This document shows, piece after piece, positions 1 to 9,800 of a DNA stretch of 64,000 nt. Numbering within the stretch: position 1 is the first letter of the stretch; each line of letters begins with the position of its first letter. The position numbers were made by a program, and so were the translations under genes. Where the stretch lies: assembly GCF_014863355.1 (NCBI RefSeq), contig NZ_JACZEP010000001.1, forward strand, positions 806,001-870,000. Reading direction: 5' to 3'. Under the pieces are notes generated by a model. It searched no databases and was not told the DNA's origin. It worked only from the letters and a program-made list of their open reading frames with translations. This stretch comes from Aminobacter carboxidus. Its GTDB lineage: Bacteria; Pseudomonadota; Alphaproteobacteria; Rhizobiales; Rhizobiaceae.

Positions 1-1
1 C

Positions 2-754
2 GTCGGCGGCACCTTTCGTATGTTCGGCTTTCTTACGGCGCTCATAGCAGGCGATGTGCTTGCCCTTGGCCTTGGGCTGCTCGATTTCTCCAGCGTCGGC
101 CAGGCGCCCTGGCTGGCCTTCCCGAAACTGCTGCCCTATGGCGCGCTGACCTTCGATCCGGCGATCACCATCACCATGTGCATCGTCTTCGTCGTTGCCG
201 TCGTCGAGGCAATGGGTATGTATGAGGCGACGGCGCGGCTGACTGGCACCGAACTCGACGACCGCCGCGTCAACGCCGGCATTGCCGGCGAAGCCGGCGG
301 TTCGATGTTGGCTGCGCTGATCGGCGGTTTCGGTACGACTGCATACGCCCAGAATCTCGGCGTCATCAGGCTGACCGGCGTTGCCAGCCGGCATGTCGTC
401 CGCGTCACCGGCTTCATCTTCATCGCCTTGGCATTCCTGCCCAAGGTCGCAGCGGTTCTGGTGGCGACACCGGCGGCGGTTGTCGGCGGGCTGTTCCTGC
501 CGGCGGCGGCAACCGTGGTCATGACCGGCATTCAGATGGCGAGCCAGGACCGGGGTTCACCTGTCAAGAACATGGTGGCTCCGCTCGGCCTGATGGCGGG
601 GCTGGGCATTCCTGCGCTGGCCGGAGCCCTGTCGGGCGGGTTGCCGCAGATCCTCGGCGAGATGCTTGCGCATTCCATCGTGGTCGGTGCGGTGACTGTC
701 ATGGTTGCCGAGATCGTCCTGGTTCGCCTTCCCGAGTTCCTGCGCTCGCGCTGA
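2..754 (+). CDS. NCS2-family nucleobase permease, 3' part
   Basis: The C-terminal 250 residues of an integral membrane carrier run in from the left edge. The sequence is almost entirely hydrophobic helices with short Gly-rich loops. The stretch GFGTTAYAQNLGVI followed by LTGVASRHV matches the conserved NCS2 core (TTxxAQNxGxIxLTGVxSR), and a later IPxPVxGG-like turn reads ATPAAVVGGLF. NCS2 carriers are proton symporters for xanthine, uric acid or uracil; the substrate here cannot be read from the sequence. The true start lies outside the window. It converges on a truncated carbamoylase gene, and with the hydantoinase operon beyond suggests purine or pyrimidine nitrogen scavenging. Confidence 0.85.
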   Translation, partial: VGGTFRMFGFLTALIAGDVLALGLGLLDFSSVGQAPWLAFPKLLPYGALTFDPAITITMCIVFVVAVVEAMGMYEATARLTGTELDDRRVNAGIAGEAGGSMLAALIGGFGTTAYAQNLGVIRLTGVASRHVVRVTGFIFIALAFLPKVAAVLVATPAAVVGGLFLPAAATVVMTGIQMASQDRGSPVKNMVAPLGLMAGLGIPALAGALSGGLPQILGEMLAHSIVVGAVTVMVAEIVLVRLPEFLRSR

Positions 755-766
755 ATCAGGAGGAAC

Positions 767-798
767 CCCTCGGGACACGTTCGGGCGCGTCCCGAGGG
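767..798. terminator. Hairpin between convergent genes
   Basis: Arms CCCTCGGGAC (767-776) and GTCCCGAGGG (789-798) pair over 10 bp around a 12-base loop, just past the permease stop and abutting the stop of the opposing carbamoylase remnant. There is no clean T-run on either side, so its role as a terminator for either gene is only likely. Confidence 0.5.
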
Positions 799-1335
799 CT
801 ACAAGCTGTTGTCCAGTTTGAGCACCGCATAAAGCAGTGTCTGAACTCCGGCCTGGCACTGCTCTTTCGTCGACGACTCCGCTTCGTTGTGGCTGAGGCC
901 GTCGAGGCAAGGAATGAAGATCATCGATGTCGGTGCGACACGGGCGATGTAGGCGGAGTCTTGACCGGCGCCGGAATGCAGCCTCAGGCTGCTGTAGCCG
1001 GCGGCCGCCGCGCCCGACGCAACGGCGTCGATGCACCTGCCGTCGAACTTGGCGGCCGGGCTGCGCCAGATCTCGGTCAGGCTGCAGGTGAGGCGTCCGT
1101 CGAAGCGGGCGTGGATCTCCTGCCGCAGCATGGCTTCCATGGTTTCAACCAGGCCGTCTTCGGGGTGGCGCAGGTCGACGGTCATGCTGACCTGGCCGGG
1201 TACGACGTTGCGCGAACTCGGATGGACGTCGAGGCAGCCGGCGGTGTCGACCGCCGATGCATGCGACCTGGAGATGCGCTCGACAAGCAGCACGACCTCG
1301 GCCGCGGCGACGAGCGCGTCGCGCCGCGCATCCAT
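799..1335 (-). pseudogene. C-terminal remnant of an M20 carbamoylase/allantoate amidohydrolase-type enzyme
   Basis: This 178-residue frame is the second half of a roughly 410-residue family that includes N-carbamoyl-L-amino-acid hydrolase. Diagnostic pieces are the lid/dimerisation segment (NVVPGQVSMTVDLRHPED) and the C-terminal SGAGQDSAYIARVAPTSMIF followed by GLSHNEAE, which carries the last metal-binding histidine. The N-terminal catalytic half with the other metal ligands is missing: the frame begins at MDARRDAL, where family members read about TPMxxRRDAL, and an in-frame TAG lies directly upstream (1336-1338). It trails the hydantoinase/importer operon on the same strand, where an intact carbamoylase would make pathway sense. 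A short stable product is possible but cannot be catalytic. Confidence 0.8.
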
Positions 1336-1440
1336 CTACTGCAGTAAGCGTCGGCTCAACTGCGGCTCCGGCGAAGTAGCGACCATCTCGCCGAAATCCA
1401 CTTCCGCTGCTGAACCGGCCTGATCTAACCGTCGCGAGCC

Positions 1441-2247
1441 CTACGCCGGTACCTTCACCTCCGGCATCGCGCCGATCAACATGCGGGCATACTCGCTTTT
1501 CGGCGCGTCGAAAATCTGGGCGCAATCGCCTTGTTCGACGATTTCGCCGCGGTTGATCAGGGCCACCCGGTCGCAGAGGTAGCGCACGACGGCGAGGTCG
1601 TGGCTGATGAAAAAGTAGGTCAGGCCGAGGCGATCTTGCAACTCGCACAGAAGATTGAGCACCTGCGCCTGCACCGAGACGTCGAGCGCCGAAGTCGGCT
1701 CGTCGAGAAGCAGCAGTTCCGGGCCCGATGCGAGGGCGCGCGCTATGCAGATGCGTTGGCGCTGGCCGCCGGAGAATTCATGCGGATAGCGGTGTAGGTG
1801 CTGCGAGCCCATGCCGACGAGCGAAAGCAACTCTGCGGCGCGGTCGCTGCGCTGCCGGTTCGTCAGGCCAAGGGTCTCATGGTGGATGACAAGCGGCTCG
1901 GTGACGATATCGTAGACCGACATGCGCGGGTTGAGAGACGCATAAGGATCCTGGAAGACGATCTGGACGCGCGAGCGCAGGCGACGCAGTTCGGCCTCCG
2001 AAAGCTTGCCGAGGTCCTGGCCTTGCACGCGGATGCTGCCCGAAGTCGGCGTTTCCAGATGCAGAATGGAGCGGGTCAACGTCGTCTTGCCCGAGCCACT
2101 TTCGCCGACGAGGCCAAAACTCTCGCCCTTGCGCACGCTGAGCGAGACGTTTTTCAGCGCGTGGACTTCTGGCGATGTCCCGAAGATGCCGCGACGCCCC
2201 GGGTAGATTTTCGAGACGTTGTCGATCTCAAGCATGATCTCAGTCAT
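1441..2247 (-). CDS. Dipeptide/oligopeptide-type ABC importer ATPase (DppF-like)
   Basis: A 268-residue nucleotide-binding subunit that powers uptake by the permease pair encoded upstream. Walker A GESGSGKTT is at about residues 48-56, followed by a Q-loop (IVFQDPYASLNP), signature FSGGQRQRICIARAL, Walker B LLLLDEP and switch ISHD. The ATG at 2247 was chosen because it overlaps the stop of the preceding ATPase gene by 8 bp; a longer frame from 2349 would run over that gene. The usual C-terminal cysteine-rich OppF/DppF tail is short, ending soon after MLIGAMPEV. Last intact gene of the operon. Confidence 0.92.
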   Translation of the reverse strand: MTEIMLEIDNVSKIYPGRRGIFGTSPEVHALKNVSLSVRKGESFGLVGESGSGKTTLTRSILHLETPTSGSIRVQGQDLGKLSEAELRRLRSRVQIVFQDPYASLNPRMSVYDIVTEPLVIHHETLGLTNRQRSDRAAELLSLVGMGSQHLHRYPHEFSGGQRQRICIARALASGPELLLLDEPTSALDVSVQAQVLNLLCELQDRLGLTYFFISHDLAVVRYLCDRVALINRGEIVEQGDCAQIFDAPKSEYARMLIGAMPEVKVPA

Positions 2248-3277
2248 CGACGAGCGCCTCCATTTCATTGACGCGGATGCAAGCGGCAGCATGGTTGTCG
2301 CCGACCGAAACCGGCGCCGGCATGGCCGTGGTGCAGGCGGGTTGGGCAAACTGGCAGCGTGGGGCGAAGCGGCAGCCCGGCGGCGGCGTGATCAGGTTCG
2401 GCACCGAACCCGCCAGGCCGCGAAGCTCGCCGCGCCTGGTCTCGCGGGTCGGGATCGCCGACATCAGGGCGCGTGTGTAGGGATGGACCGGGTTGCCGAT
2501 GACGGCCGCGACCGGGCCGCTTTCGACGATGTTTCCGGCATACATGACGGCGACATGGCTGCATGTCTGGGCAACGACGCCGAGATTGTGGGTGATCAGC
2601 ACAACGCCCATGTCGAAGTCCTTGACGCTGTTCTTGATCAGCTCAAGAATCTGCGCCTGGACCGACACGTCGAGCGCCGTCGTCGGCTCGTCGGCGATCA
2701 AAAGGTCCGGACGGCCGATTAGCGCCATGGCGATCAGCACGCGCTGGCGCATGCCACCGGAAAACTGATGCGGATAGTCGTCGAGCCGCGCCAGTGCGTT
2801 GGGGATGCCGACGCGGGTCAGCATCTCGCCGGCCAGCTTGCGCGCGGCCTGGCGGCATTCGCGCCGGCCGGCATTGGGCGCGCATCCGATCACCTCAGGA
2901 TCGCGGTCAGCCGCAGCCAGCGCCACGTCGACCAACTGCTCGCCGATGCGGAAGGCCGGGTTGAGGTTTGTCGTTGGGTCCTGGAAGATCATGCCGATGC
3001 GCTTGCCGCGCAGGCGCTGCATCTGGGATGGGCTGAGCTTGAGCAGATCCTGGCCTTCGAGCAGGATCTCGCCCGCCGTGTAATGGGCCGGCGGCGTCGG
3101 CTGCAGGCGCGACACCGACAGGCCGGTGAGCGACTTGCCGCAGCCGCTTTCGCCAACGAGGCCCCAGATCTCACCCCGGTTCACCGTGAGATTGATGCCA
3201 TTCAGGACATGCGCCCGGCCGTCGAAGCTGGACATTCTGAGGTGCAGGTCGCGGATTGAAAGGAGAGGGGCGGTCAT
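2240..3277 (-). CDS. Dipeptide/oligopeptide-type ABC importer ATPase (DppD-like)
   Basis: A 345-residue ATPase with Walker A GESGCGKS (residues 42-49), Q-loop [12 protein letters not shown], signature [15 protein letters not shown], Walker B LLIADEP and switch THN. The C-terminal oligopeptide-transport domain has the expected cysteine pattern ([17 protein letters not shown]). A stretch of about 20 residues before the signature ([18 protein letters not shown]) is longer than in typical family members. The ATG at 3277 lies 1 base from the stop of the preceding permease gene; longer versions read into it. It pairs with the following DppF-like subunit. Confidence 0.92.
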   Translation of the reverse strand: MTAPLLSIRDLHLRMSSFDGRAHVLNGINLTVNRGEIWGLVGESGCGKSLTGLSVSRLQPTPPAHYTAGEILLEGQDLLKLSPSQMQRLRGKRIGMIFQDPTTNLNPAFRIGEQLVDVALAAADRDPEVIGCAPNAGRRECRQAARKLAGEMLTRVGIPNALARLDDYPHQFSGGMRQRVLIAMALIGRPDLLIADEPTTALDVSVQAQILELIKNSVKDFDMGVVLITHNLGVVAQTCSHVAVMYAGNIVESGPVAAVIGNPVHPYTRALMSAIPTRETRRGELRGLAGSVPNLITPPPGCRFAPRCQFAQPACTTAMPAPVSVGDNHAAACIRVNEMEALVDD

Positions 3278-3278
3278 C

Positions 3279-4175
3279 TCAGCGCCTCGCTTTCGGATCG
3301 AGGATGTCGCGCAGACCGTCACCGAGCAGATTGAAGCCAAACACCGCAAGGAACATCGCCATGCCAGGGGCCATGGCCGTCCACCAGTAATCGGGCATGT
3401 AGGAGCGCGATATGGACAAAAGCGTGCCCCATTCCGGCGTCGGTGGGCGAACGCCGATGCCGATGAAGCCGAGGCCCGCAACGGTGAGGATGGCGAAGCC
3501 CATGTCGAGCGACATCTTGACGATGATCGGCGAGACGACATTGGGCAGGATGTGACGGAAGAGGATACGCTTGGGCGTGGCGCCGAGCGCGCGGGCGGCG
3601 GTCACGTAGACCTCTTCGCGCGCTGCCAGCACTTCGCCGCGTACCAGCCTGGCATAGCCGGGCCACCATGAGAGGGCGATGGCGATGACCATGTTGCCGA
3701 AGCCCGAGCCAAGGGCGGCGGCAATCGCCATGGCGAGGATCAGCCCGGGAATGGTCAGCGTGAGGTCGGTCAGCCGCATCAGCACCTCGTCGACCCAGCC
3801 ACGGGCGAAGCCGGCGACGGCGCCGACCAGCGTGCCGATCACCGAGCCGATGAGCACGACGCCGAAGCCGGCGAGCACCGAAACGGTGGTGCCGGCCATA
3901 ACCAGCGACAGTACGTCCTGGCCGAGTTCATTGGTGCCGAAGGGATGGGCGGCCGATGGGGGAATGAAGCGTGAGGCGGTGTCGACGCCACCCGCGACGT
4001 GATTGGGGTAGGGGGCAAGTACGGCGCCGAAGACGGTGAAGAAGATCACCACCGCAACGATGGCAGCCCCCAGCATCGACAGTTTGCTCTGTGAAAAGCG
4101 GAAGAAGGCGCGGCGCAGCCTGTCACGGCGCGGCGTGGCGAAGTCGTCCGCGCTGTTGTGCTCGGTCGTGGTCAT
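3279..4175 (-). CDS. PepT-family ABC permease (DppC-like)
   Basis: A 298-residue inner-membrane subunit. A cytoplasmic N-terminus rich in Arg leads into the first helix at about residues 35-55, then the OppC-type N-terminal signature (HPFGTNELGQDVLS). The cytoplasmic coupling (EAA) loop reads YVTAARALGATPKRILFRHI near residue 200. The start ATG overlaps the stop of the DppB-like gene in an ATGA, indicating translational coupling. It forms a heterodimer with that subunit. Confidence 0.93.
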   Translation of the reverse strand: MTTTEHNSADDFATPRRDRLRRAFFRFSQSKLSMLGAAIVAVVIFFTVFGAVLAPYPNHVAGGVDTASRFIPPSAAHPFGTNELGQDVLSLVMAGTTVSVLAGFGVVLIGSVIGTLVGAVAGFARGWVDEVLMRLTDLTLTIPGLILAMAIAAALGSGFGNMVIAIALSWWPGYARLVRGEVLAAREEVYVTAARALGATPKRILFRHILPNVVSPIIVKMSLDMGFAILTVAGLGFIGIGVRPPTPEWGTLLSISRSYMPDYWWTAMAPGMAMFLAVFGFNLLGDGLRDILDPKARR

Positions 4176-5179
4176 GAGTAGCGGACCTTGGGGTTGATGA
4201 CGCCGTAGAGCAGGTCGATGACGAGGTTGGCGAAGACGAAGAGCAGGCCGATGACCAGAGCGACGCCGATCACCGGCATCATGTCCTGCGAGACGATGGC
4301 CTTGGTGGCGTAGAGGCCGAGGCCCGGCCAGTCGAACACCGTTTCAACCAGCACCGTGCCGCCGAGCAGCCAGCCGAAATAGAGGCCGATCACGGTCAGC
4401 GTTGCCGAGACGGCGTTGCGGGCGACGTATTTGGTGATGATCTTGCGAGAGGGCAGGCCGAGCGCGCGTGCGGTCATCACATAGTCCTGCTGCATCACCT
4501 CGATCGTCGAGGCGCGCATCATGCGCATGATCGTGGCAAGCGGAGACAGCGACATGGCGATGGCCGGAAGTGCCAGGTGGCGGAGCGACATGAAAAAGGC
4601 ATTCCAGTTGCCTGCGATCAAGGAATCGATGGTTAGGAAGCCGGTGACGAAACGCGGCGGGATGACCACGATCGGCAGGCGGCCACCGAGCGGCAGCCAC
4701 ATCAGCCACATGGCAAAGCAAAGCTGCAGGAGCAGGCCGAGGAAGAAGCGCGGCATCGAGATCGCGCCGATGGCGCCGACCTGGGCGAGATAGTCGGGCC
4801 AGCGGTTACGCCACACTGCGGTGACGAGGCCGAGCGGGATGCCGACCGCGACCGCGATGAACATCGCCGCGAAGACGAGTTCGAGGGTCGCAGGCAGGTA
4901 GGCCTTGATATCGGCGGCGACGGGGCGGCGCGTCAGCAGCGACGTGCCGAGGTCGCCATGGACCAGGCCGGAAACATAATGGCCGTATTGCACCCAGATC
5001 GGCTGATCCAGGCCGTACTCCACGGCAAGTGCGGCGATTTCGGCTTGCGTTGCGTTCGGACCTGCGGCGAGCGCCACCGGATCGCCCGGCAGAAGGCGCG
5101 CGATGGCGAACATGATGATCGTCAGTCCGACGATGACCGGTATGAGCAGCAGAAGCCGCCGCAGGATGAAATGCAGCAT
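4172..5179 (-). CDS. PepT-family ABC permease (DppB-like)
   Basis: A 335-residue membrane subunit beginning MLHFILRRLLLLIPVIVG, the typical DppB/OppB N-terminal helix, followed by the periplasmic signature (RLLPGDPVALAAG, YGLDQPIWVQYG). The coupling loop reads YVMTARALGLPSRKIITKYV. The ATG at 5179 is preferred over an upstream in-frame codon at 5227 because it puts the positive RR pair directly before helix 1, as usual in the family. It follows the binding-protein gene by 57 bp. Confidence 0.93.
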   Translation of the reverse strand: MLHFILRRLLLLIPVIVGLTIIMFAIARLLPGDPVALAAGPNATQAEIAALAVEYGLDQPIWVQYGHYVSGLVHGDLGTSLLTRRPVAADIKAYLPATLELVFAAMFIAVAVGIPLGLVTAVWRNRWPDYLAQVGAIGAISMPRFFLGLLLQLCFAMWLMWLPLGGRLPIVVIPPRFVTGFLTIDSLIAGNWNAFFMSLRHLALPAIAMSLSPLATIMRMMRASTIEVMQQDYVMTARALGLPSRKIITKYVARNAVSATLTVIGLYFGWLLGGTVLVETVFDWPGLGLYATKAIVSQDMMPVIGVALVIGLLFVFANLVIDLLYGVINPKVRYS

Positions 5180-5236
5180 TGCCGATGTCCTCTGTTTGGA
5201 GCTTTGGCGGGCCCGAAGGCCCGCCAAATGTTCGAC

Positions 5237-6808
5237 TTAGCCGAGCGACAGGCCCCAGGCCTCGATCGCGTTGGAGGCGACCGGCGTGAAGTGATAGTCC
5301 TTCACGTTGTCGCGCATGGCGAGCTTGCGACGCTCCAGCACGCCGAAGACATCAGGTGCGTCCTCGACGACCTTCTTCTGGAATTCGCCGTAGATCGCCA
5401 CGCGCTTGGCCTGGTCGATCTCCTTGCGGCCGGCCTCGATGAGAGCGTCGACTTCCGGGTTCTTGTAGACGGCGTTCTGCCAGGCGCCGTTGCGCGACGA
5501 GTGGTAGGCGGCATAGGCGATGTTGTCTGGATCGCCGTAGTTCGCCGTCTGGTAGACGGGGAACAGGTCCGGGAAGGTTTCGGCCGACTTGCAGGCGCTC
5601 ACCATGTCGGGCCAGTTCATCGGCACGATCTCGAGGTCGATGTTGAGCTGCTTGAGGCTGTCGAGCATGATGAGTGCCCACCGGCGCTGCTGCTCAAGGC
5701 CTGAGACATGGTACATCTTGAGCTTGAAGCCGCCCTCGGGCTTGGCCGACTTCGCCATGTATTCCTTCGCCTTGGCCATGTCGGTGCCATAGGCGACGAG
5801 ATTGGCGTCGAAGCCGAGGATGCCGCTGGGCAACGGGCCGTTCATCGGGTCGGCATAACCCGCAGCGTCGAGGATCGCCTTGTAGTTGGTGGCGTATGAG
5901 ATCGCCTTGCGCAGGTTGATGTCGGCGCAATGACCGTGCTGCGTGTTCATCTTGATCGAGAAGGTGCGGTATTCCGGCTCGATGACGCTGACGACGCCGG
6001 GTGCATCCTTCAGCGCGTCCATGTCCTCGCTGGTAAGGTCGGTGGCGATATGGGCCTCGCCGCGCTGGATCATGAGCCGCTGGGTGGCCGTTTCACGCAC
6101 GATCTGCCAGATCACCCCTTCGAGGTTGCCGCCGCCGGCCTGCCAGGCTTCGGGAGCACGGGCCAGTTGGTAGAGCGTGCCGACCTCGAAGCGGGCGACG
6201 GCGAACGGGCCGGAGCCGGCAGCATTGGTCATGAGATAGGTTTCGCCTGAGTCACTGCCGAGATTGGCCTCGACCACCGCCTTCTCGACGATGAATATCC
6301 ACGGCAGCACCTGCAGGAACGGCGCGAACGGCGTTGCGAGCTTGAACTTGACGGTACCTGCGTCAACGGCGGTCACGCCTTCCGGGGTAACGATGTCGCG
6401 GATCATCCACGAATTGCCCTTGGCGAGCTTCAGCGCGCGGGCGAACGAGTAGACGACGTCGTCGGCGGTGACAGCACTGCCGGAGTGGAACTTGGCGGCC
6501 TTGTTCAGCACGAAGGTGTACTCGGTGCCGTCGGCGCTGACGGTCCAGCTCTCGGCGATGCCAGGTGCCGGCACCGGCGGGTTGCCGGAGATGCGCACCA
6601 GCGGATCATAGACGTTGCGCATGAAGAACGAGGCCGAATAGCCGGTCGCGGTGTGCGGGTCGAAATTGGGGATGTCCTGGCCGGCCGCGATGATCAGGAC
6701 GCCGCCCGACTGGGCGAAGAGCTGACGCGGGAAAACCGTGGTGGCGAGGCCCACGCCGGCGAGGGCCAGCAGGCCGCGCCGCGAGATGTTGAACTGGTCA
6801 GAGGTCAT
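5237..6808 (-). CDS. PepT-family periplasmic substrate-binding protein (SBP_bac_5)
   Basis: A 523-residue solute receptor. The N-terminus carries a twin-arginine-type signal (ISRRGLLALAGVGLATTV) with a cut likely after LFAQ, so export may be by Tat. SBP_bac_5 features are DIPNFDPHTATGYSASFF near the mature N-terminus and the VYSFARALKL and AAGSGPFAVARFEVGTLYQL segments. Ligand type in this family (peptide, opine, glutathione, Ni-chelate) cannot be read from sequence. Its place directly after a HyuA-HyuB fusion suggests a cyclic amide or derived amino-acid conjugate. A 57-bp gap separates it from the permease genes. Confidence 0.92.
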   Translation of the reverse strand: MTSDQFNISRRGLLALAGVGLATTVFPRQLFAQSGGVLIIAAGQDIPNFDPHTATGYSASFFMRNVYDPLVRISGNPPVPAPGIAESWTVSADGTEYTFVLNKAAKFHSGSAVTADDVVYSFARALKLAKGNSWMIRDIVTPEGVTAVDAGTVKFKLATPFAPFLQVLPWIFIVEKAVVEANLGSDSGETYLMTNAAGSGPFAVARFEVGTLYQLARAPEAWQAGGGNLEGVIWQIVRETATQRLMIQRGEAHIATDLTSEDMDALKDAPGVVSVIEPEYRTFSIKMNTQHGHCADINLRKAISYATNYKAILDAAGYADPMNGPLPSGILGFDANLVAYGTDMAKAKEYMAKSAKPEGGFKLKMYHVSGLEQQRRWALIMLDSLKQLNIDLEIVPMNWPDMVSACKSAETFPDLFPVYQTANYGDPDNIAYAAYHSSRNGAWQNAVYKNPEVDALIEAGRKEIDQAKRVAIYGEFQKKVVEDAPDVFGVLERRKLAMRDNVKDYHFTPVASNAIEAWGLSLG

Positions 6809-6890
6809 TGCATTGCTCCTGTCGAATGTCTGGTCGTCGTTGCAAATGGGCGGCGCCGGTTGGTCGGGCGCCGCCGGATCTCGGAGGGGC

Positions 6891-9800
6891 TCACGCCCAG
6901 GCCACGTTCTCTTGCGGCGCCACGGTTCCAGGTGTGCCTGGTTCCTTGCGGTAGTTGAGCGCCACGTGATCAGGCGTCACGAAGCCGAGCGCGAGATCGC
7001 GGGAGATCGCAGCGTGGTCGCGCTCGGCGGAGTTGCCGTAGCCGGAGCCACCGGCGAGGACGAGTTCGACCACCTGATCGGTGCGGTGCAGCGACACCAG
7101 CTCGCCGGTGCCGCAATCGCGCAGCACGCGACCGTCGGTTGACAGCACGCGACCGCGAGCGCCGCCGCCGGCCTTGCCGCCGAACAGGCCGTCGATCGGA
7201 TTGTCGACGCCCTCGGGATAGACGGAGACGAGCATCTCAAGGCCGTCTTCTTCGAGCTTGCGGAAGCGCACGACCTGGCCAAGCCCGCCGCGCGTCTTGC
7301 CTGCGCCGCCGCTGTCGGCCCGGAACGCCTTTTCCAGCACCAGCACGGGTACCCGGCTTTCCATCAGTTCGATGGAGGTGTTGGCCGCGGACGTTGGCCA
7401 CAGCAGCGAGGAATGACCGTCGCCGCGTTCGGAGCCGCCCTGGCCGCCACCACAGAAGAGCATGTCCGAGTAGAACTGCCCGTCCTTGGTCTGGCCGTAG
7501 ACATTTGCCGCGACCGCGAGCCCGGTGAACGACTGGACCATGTCGGGCGAGGCGGAGGCGAGCGCCGAAAAGATGTTGGGCGCGAGATACCAGCCGGTGC
7601 GGGTCCGCAGGTTCACGGCAGCCGGGTAGGTCGGGTTGAGGATCGAACCCTCGGGCGCGGTCACCGTGAACGGACGATAGCAGCCGGCATTGCCCCGCAC
7701 CGCTGGCGTCAGCATGCATTTCAGCGGGTAGGTGGCATGGGCCGCCGTGTAGTTCAGCGTCGAGTTGAGACCACCTTGCGGCAGCTGCGGTGGCGCGCCG
7801 GCGAAGTCGACTGATATGCTGTCGCCCTCGACCTTGACCAGAACAGGGTAGCTGATCGTCTCGCCCAACGGGTTGTTGGTGATGACCGAACGGTATTCGC
7901 CATCGGGCAGCGCGCGGATTGCGTCGCGCATCGCCTTTTCCGACAGACCCTGGACGACTTCGGCAAGGGCGCCGAGGTCATGCATGCCATAGTCATGCAT
8001 GAAGGCATCGAGCCGCTCCGCGCCGAGCTTGTTGGCCGCGACGAAGGAGAAGATGTCGCCCAGCACCTGCTCGCCGTTGCGGACGTTCTGGCGGATGAGC
8101 TGAATCAGCGTCTCGTTGGGCCGTCCCTCCTCGAAAATCTTCATCGGCGGGATCTGCAGGCCTTCCTCGTAGATCTCGCGGGCATGGAGCGAGTCCTTGG
8201 TGCCGCCAATGTCGGAGACGTGGCCGACAGTGCCCATCAGGCCCACCAGCTTGCCATTGCGGAAGGCCGGCGTGACGATGGCGATGTCGAACAGATGGCC
8301 GGCGCAGAGCCACGGATCGTTGGTGATCAACACGTCTCCGGGCTTGAGCGTCTCGGCCGGATAGCGTGCCAGCAGCGCCTTGACCGCGCGCGGAAGCGTC
8401 AGGTTGAAGACCGGCATGGCGCGCGGGCTGTGGGCCAGCGTTTCGCCGTCCTTGTCGAGCAGTTCGCAGGCAAAGTCCTGCGCCTCGGCGATGACGAGCG
8501 AGAATGCAGTCCGGCAGACGGTAAGCCACATCTCCTCGACGACATTGACGAGGCGCGACCACATGATCTCGAGGCCGATCGGGTCGCCCTTGATGCGGGC
8601 GACCGCCTCGGCACGGGTCATGTCGTCGGTGACGAACGCATCGGCGGCCTTGAGTGCACCGACCTGGACGCAGAGGTTCTGGCCGGCGTCGATCGTGACG
8701 CTGTCGGATGGACCAACGACGGTGGTGGACTCGCGTTCTTCGATGATCGCAGGGCCGGGAATGATGTCGCCGCTGCGCAGCGCGTAGCGGTCGTAGACTG
8801 CCGTTTCGAACCTGCCCTCGTCGAACCAGCAGATGCGGTGACCCTTGATCCGGGCCGCCGTATCGCCGCCACCGGTGGCGCCGGTGAGCGAAAGCTGCGG
8901 CGTCGGGCCGGCGACGCGTGCGCGGAAGTTGACTGATTCGAAGCGCGCGCCCTCGAAAGGCTCGGCATAGCGGGCGGAATAGGCGCGAACGAAGGCCTCG
9001 CGGATGGCGGGCAGGTCGGCTTCGCCGAGCGTGGTGGCGGGGAGCGGCACGCTGATGTCATGCATCTGGCCGACGAGGCGCATGTCGGCGCTGCGCTCGA
9101 CCACGATATCGGCTGCCGCGATACCCGAACGGGTAAGCTGGTGACGTCCCTCATCTTCGAGGGCCGTCAGCACGCCATTGACGGCTTGCGCGTCAAAACC
9201 TGTCTTCAGCTCGACACGCAGCGACCGCACGCCTTCGAAGGACAGGGGCGCTGCGAGGAAGCCGAGCGCCGATGCCGCGCCCGATGCGGGCGGGATCAGG
9301 ACGGAGCTGATGCCCATGGCACGCGCCACGTCGACTGCATGTGCCGGACCGGCGCCACCGAAACCGACCATGGAGTATTCGCGCGGATCCTTGCCGCGCT
9401 CGACAAGGTGCACACGCGCCGCCGAGGCCATGCTCTCGACGACGACCTTGTGGATGCCGAGTGCAGCTTCTTCGATGGTCAGGTTCAACGGCTCAGCCAC
9501 GCGCGCAATGGCAGCGCGTGCCGCCTCGAGGTCGAGCTTCATGCGACCGCCGAGGAAGAAGTTGGGATCGTAGTAGCCAAGCGTGAGATTGGCGTCGGTG
9601 ACTGTCGGCTGCTTGCCGCCCATGCCGTAGCAGGCCGGGCCTGGGTCGGAGCTGGCGGAATGAGGGCCGACCTTCAGCAGGCCGACGTCGTCGATGGCGG
9701 CGATCGAACCGCCGCCGGCGCCAATCTCGATCATCTCGATGACAGGGGCCTTGATCGGTAGGCCGGAGCCCTTGACGAAACGGTGGACGCGCGCGGCCTC

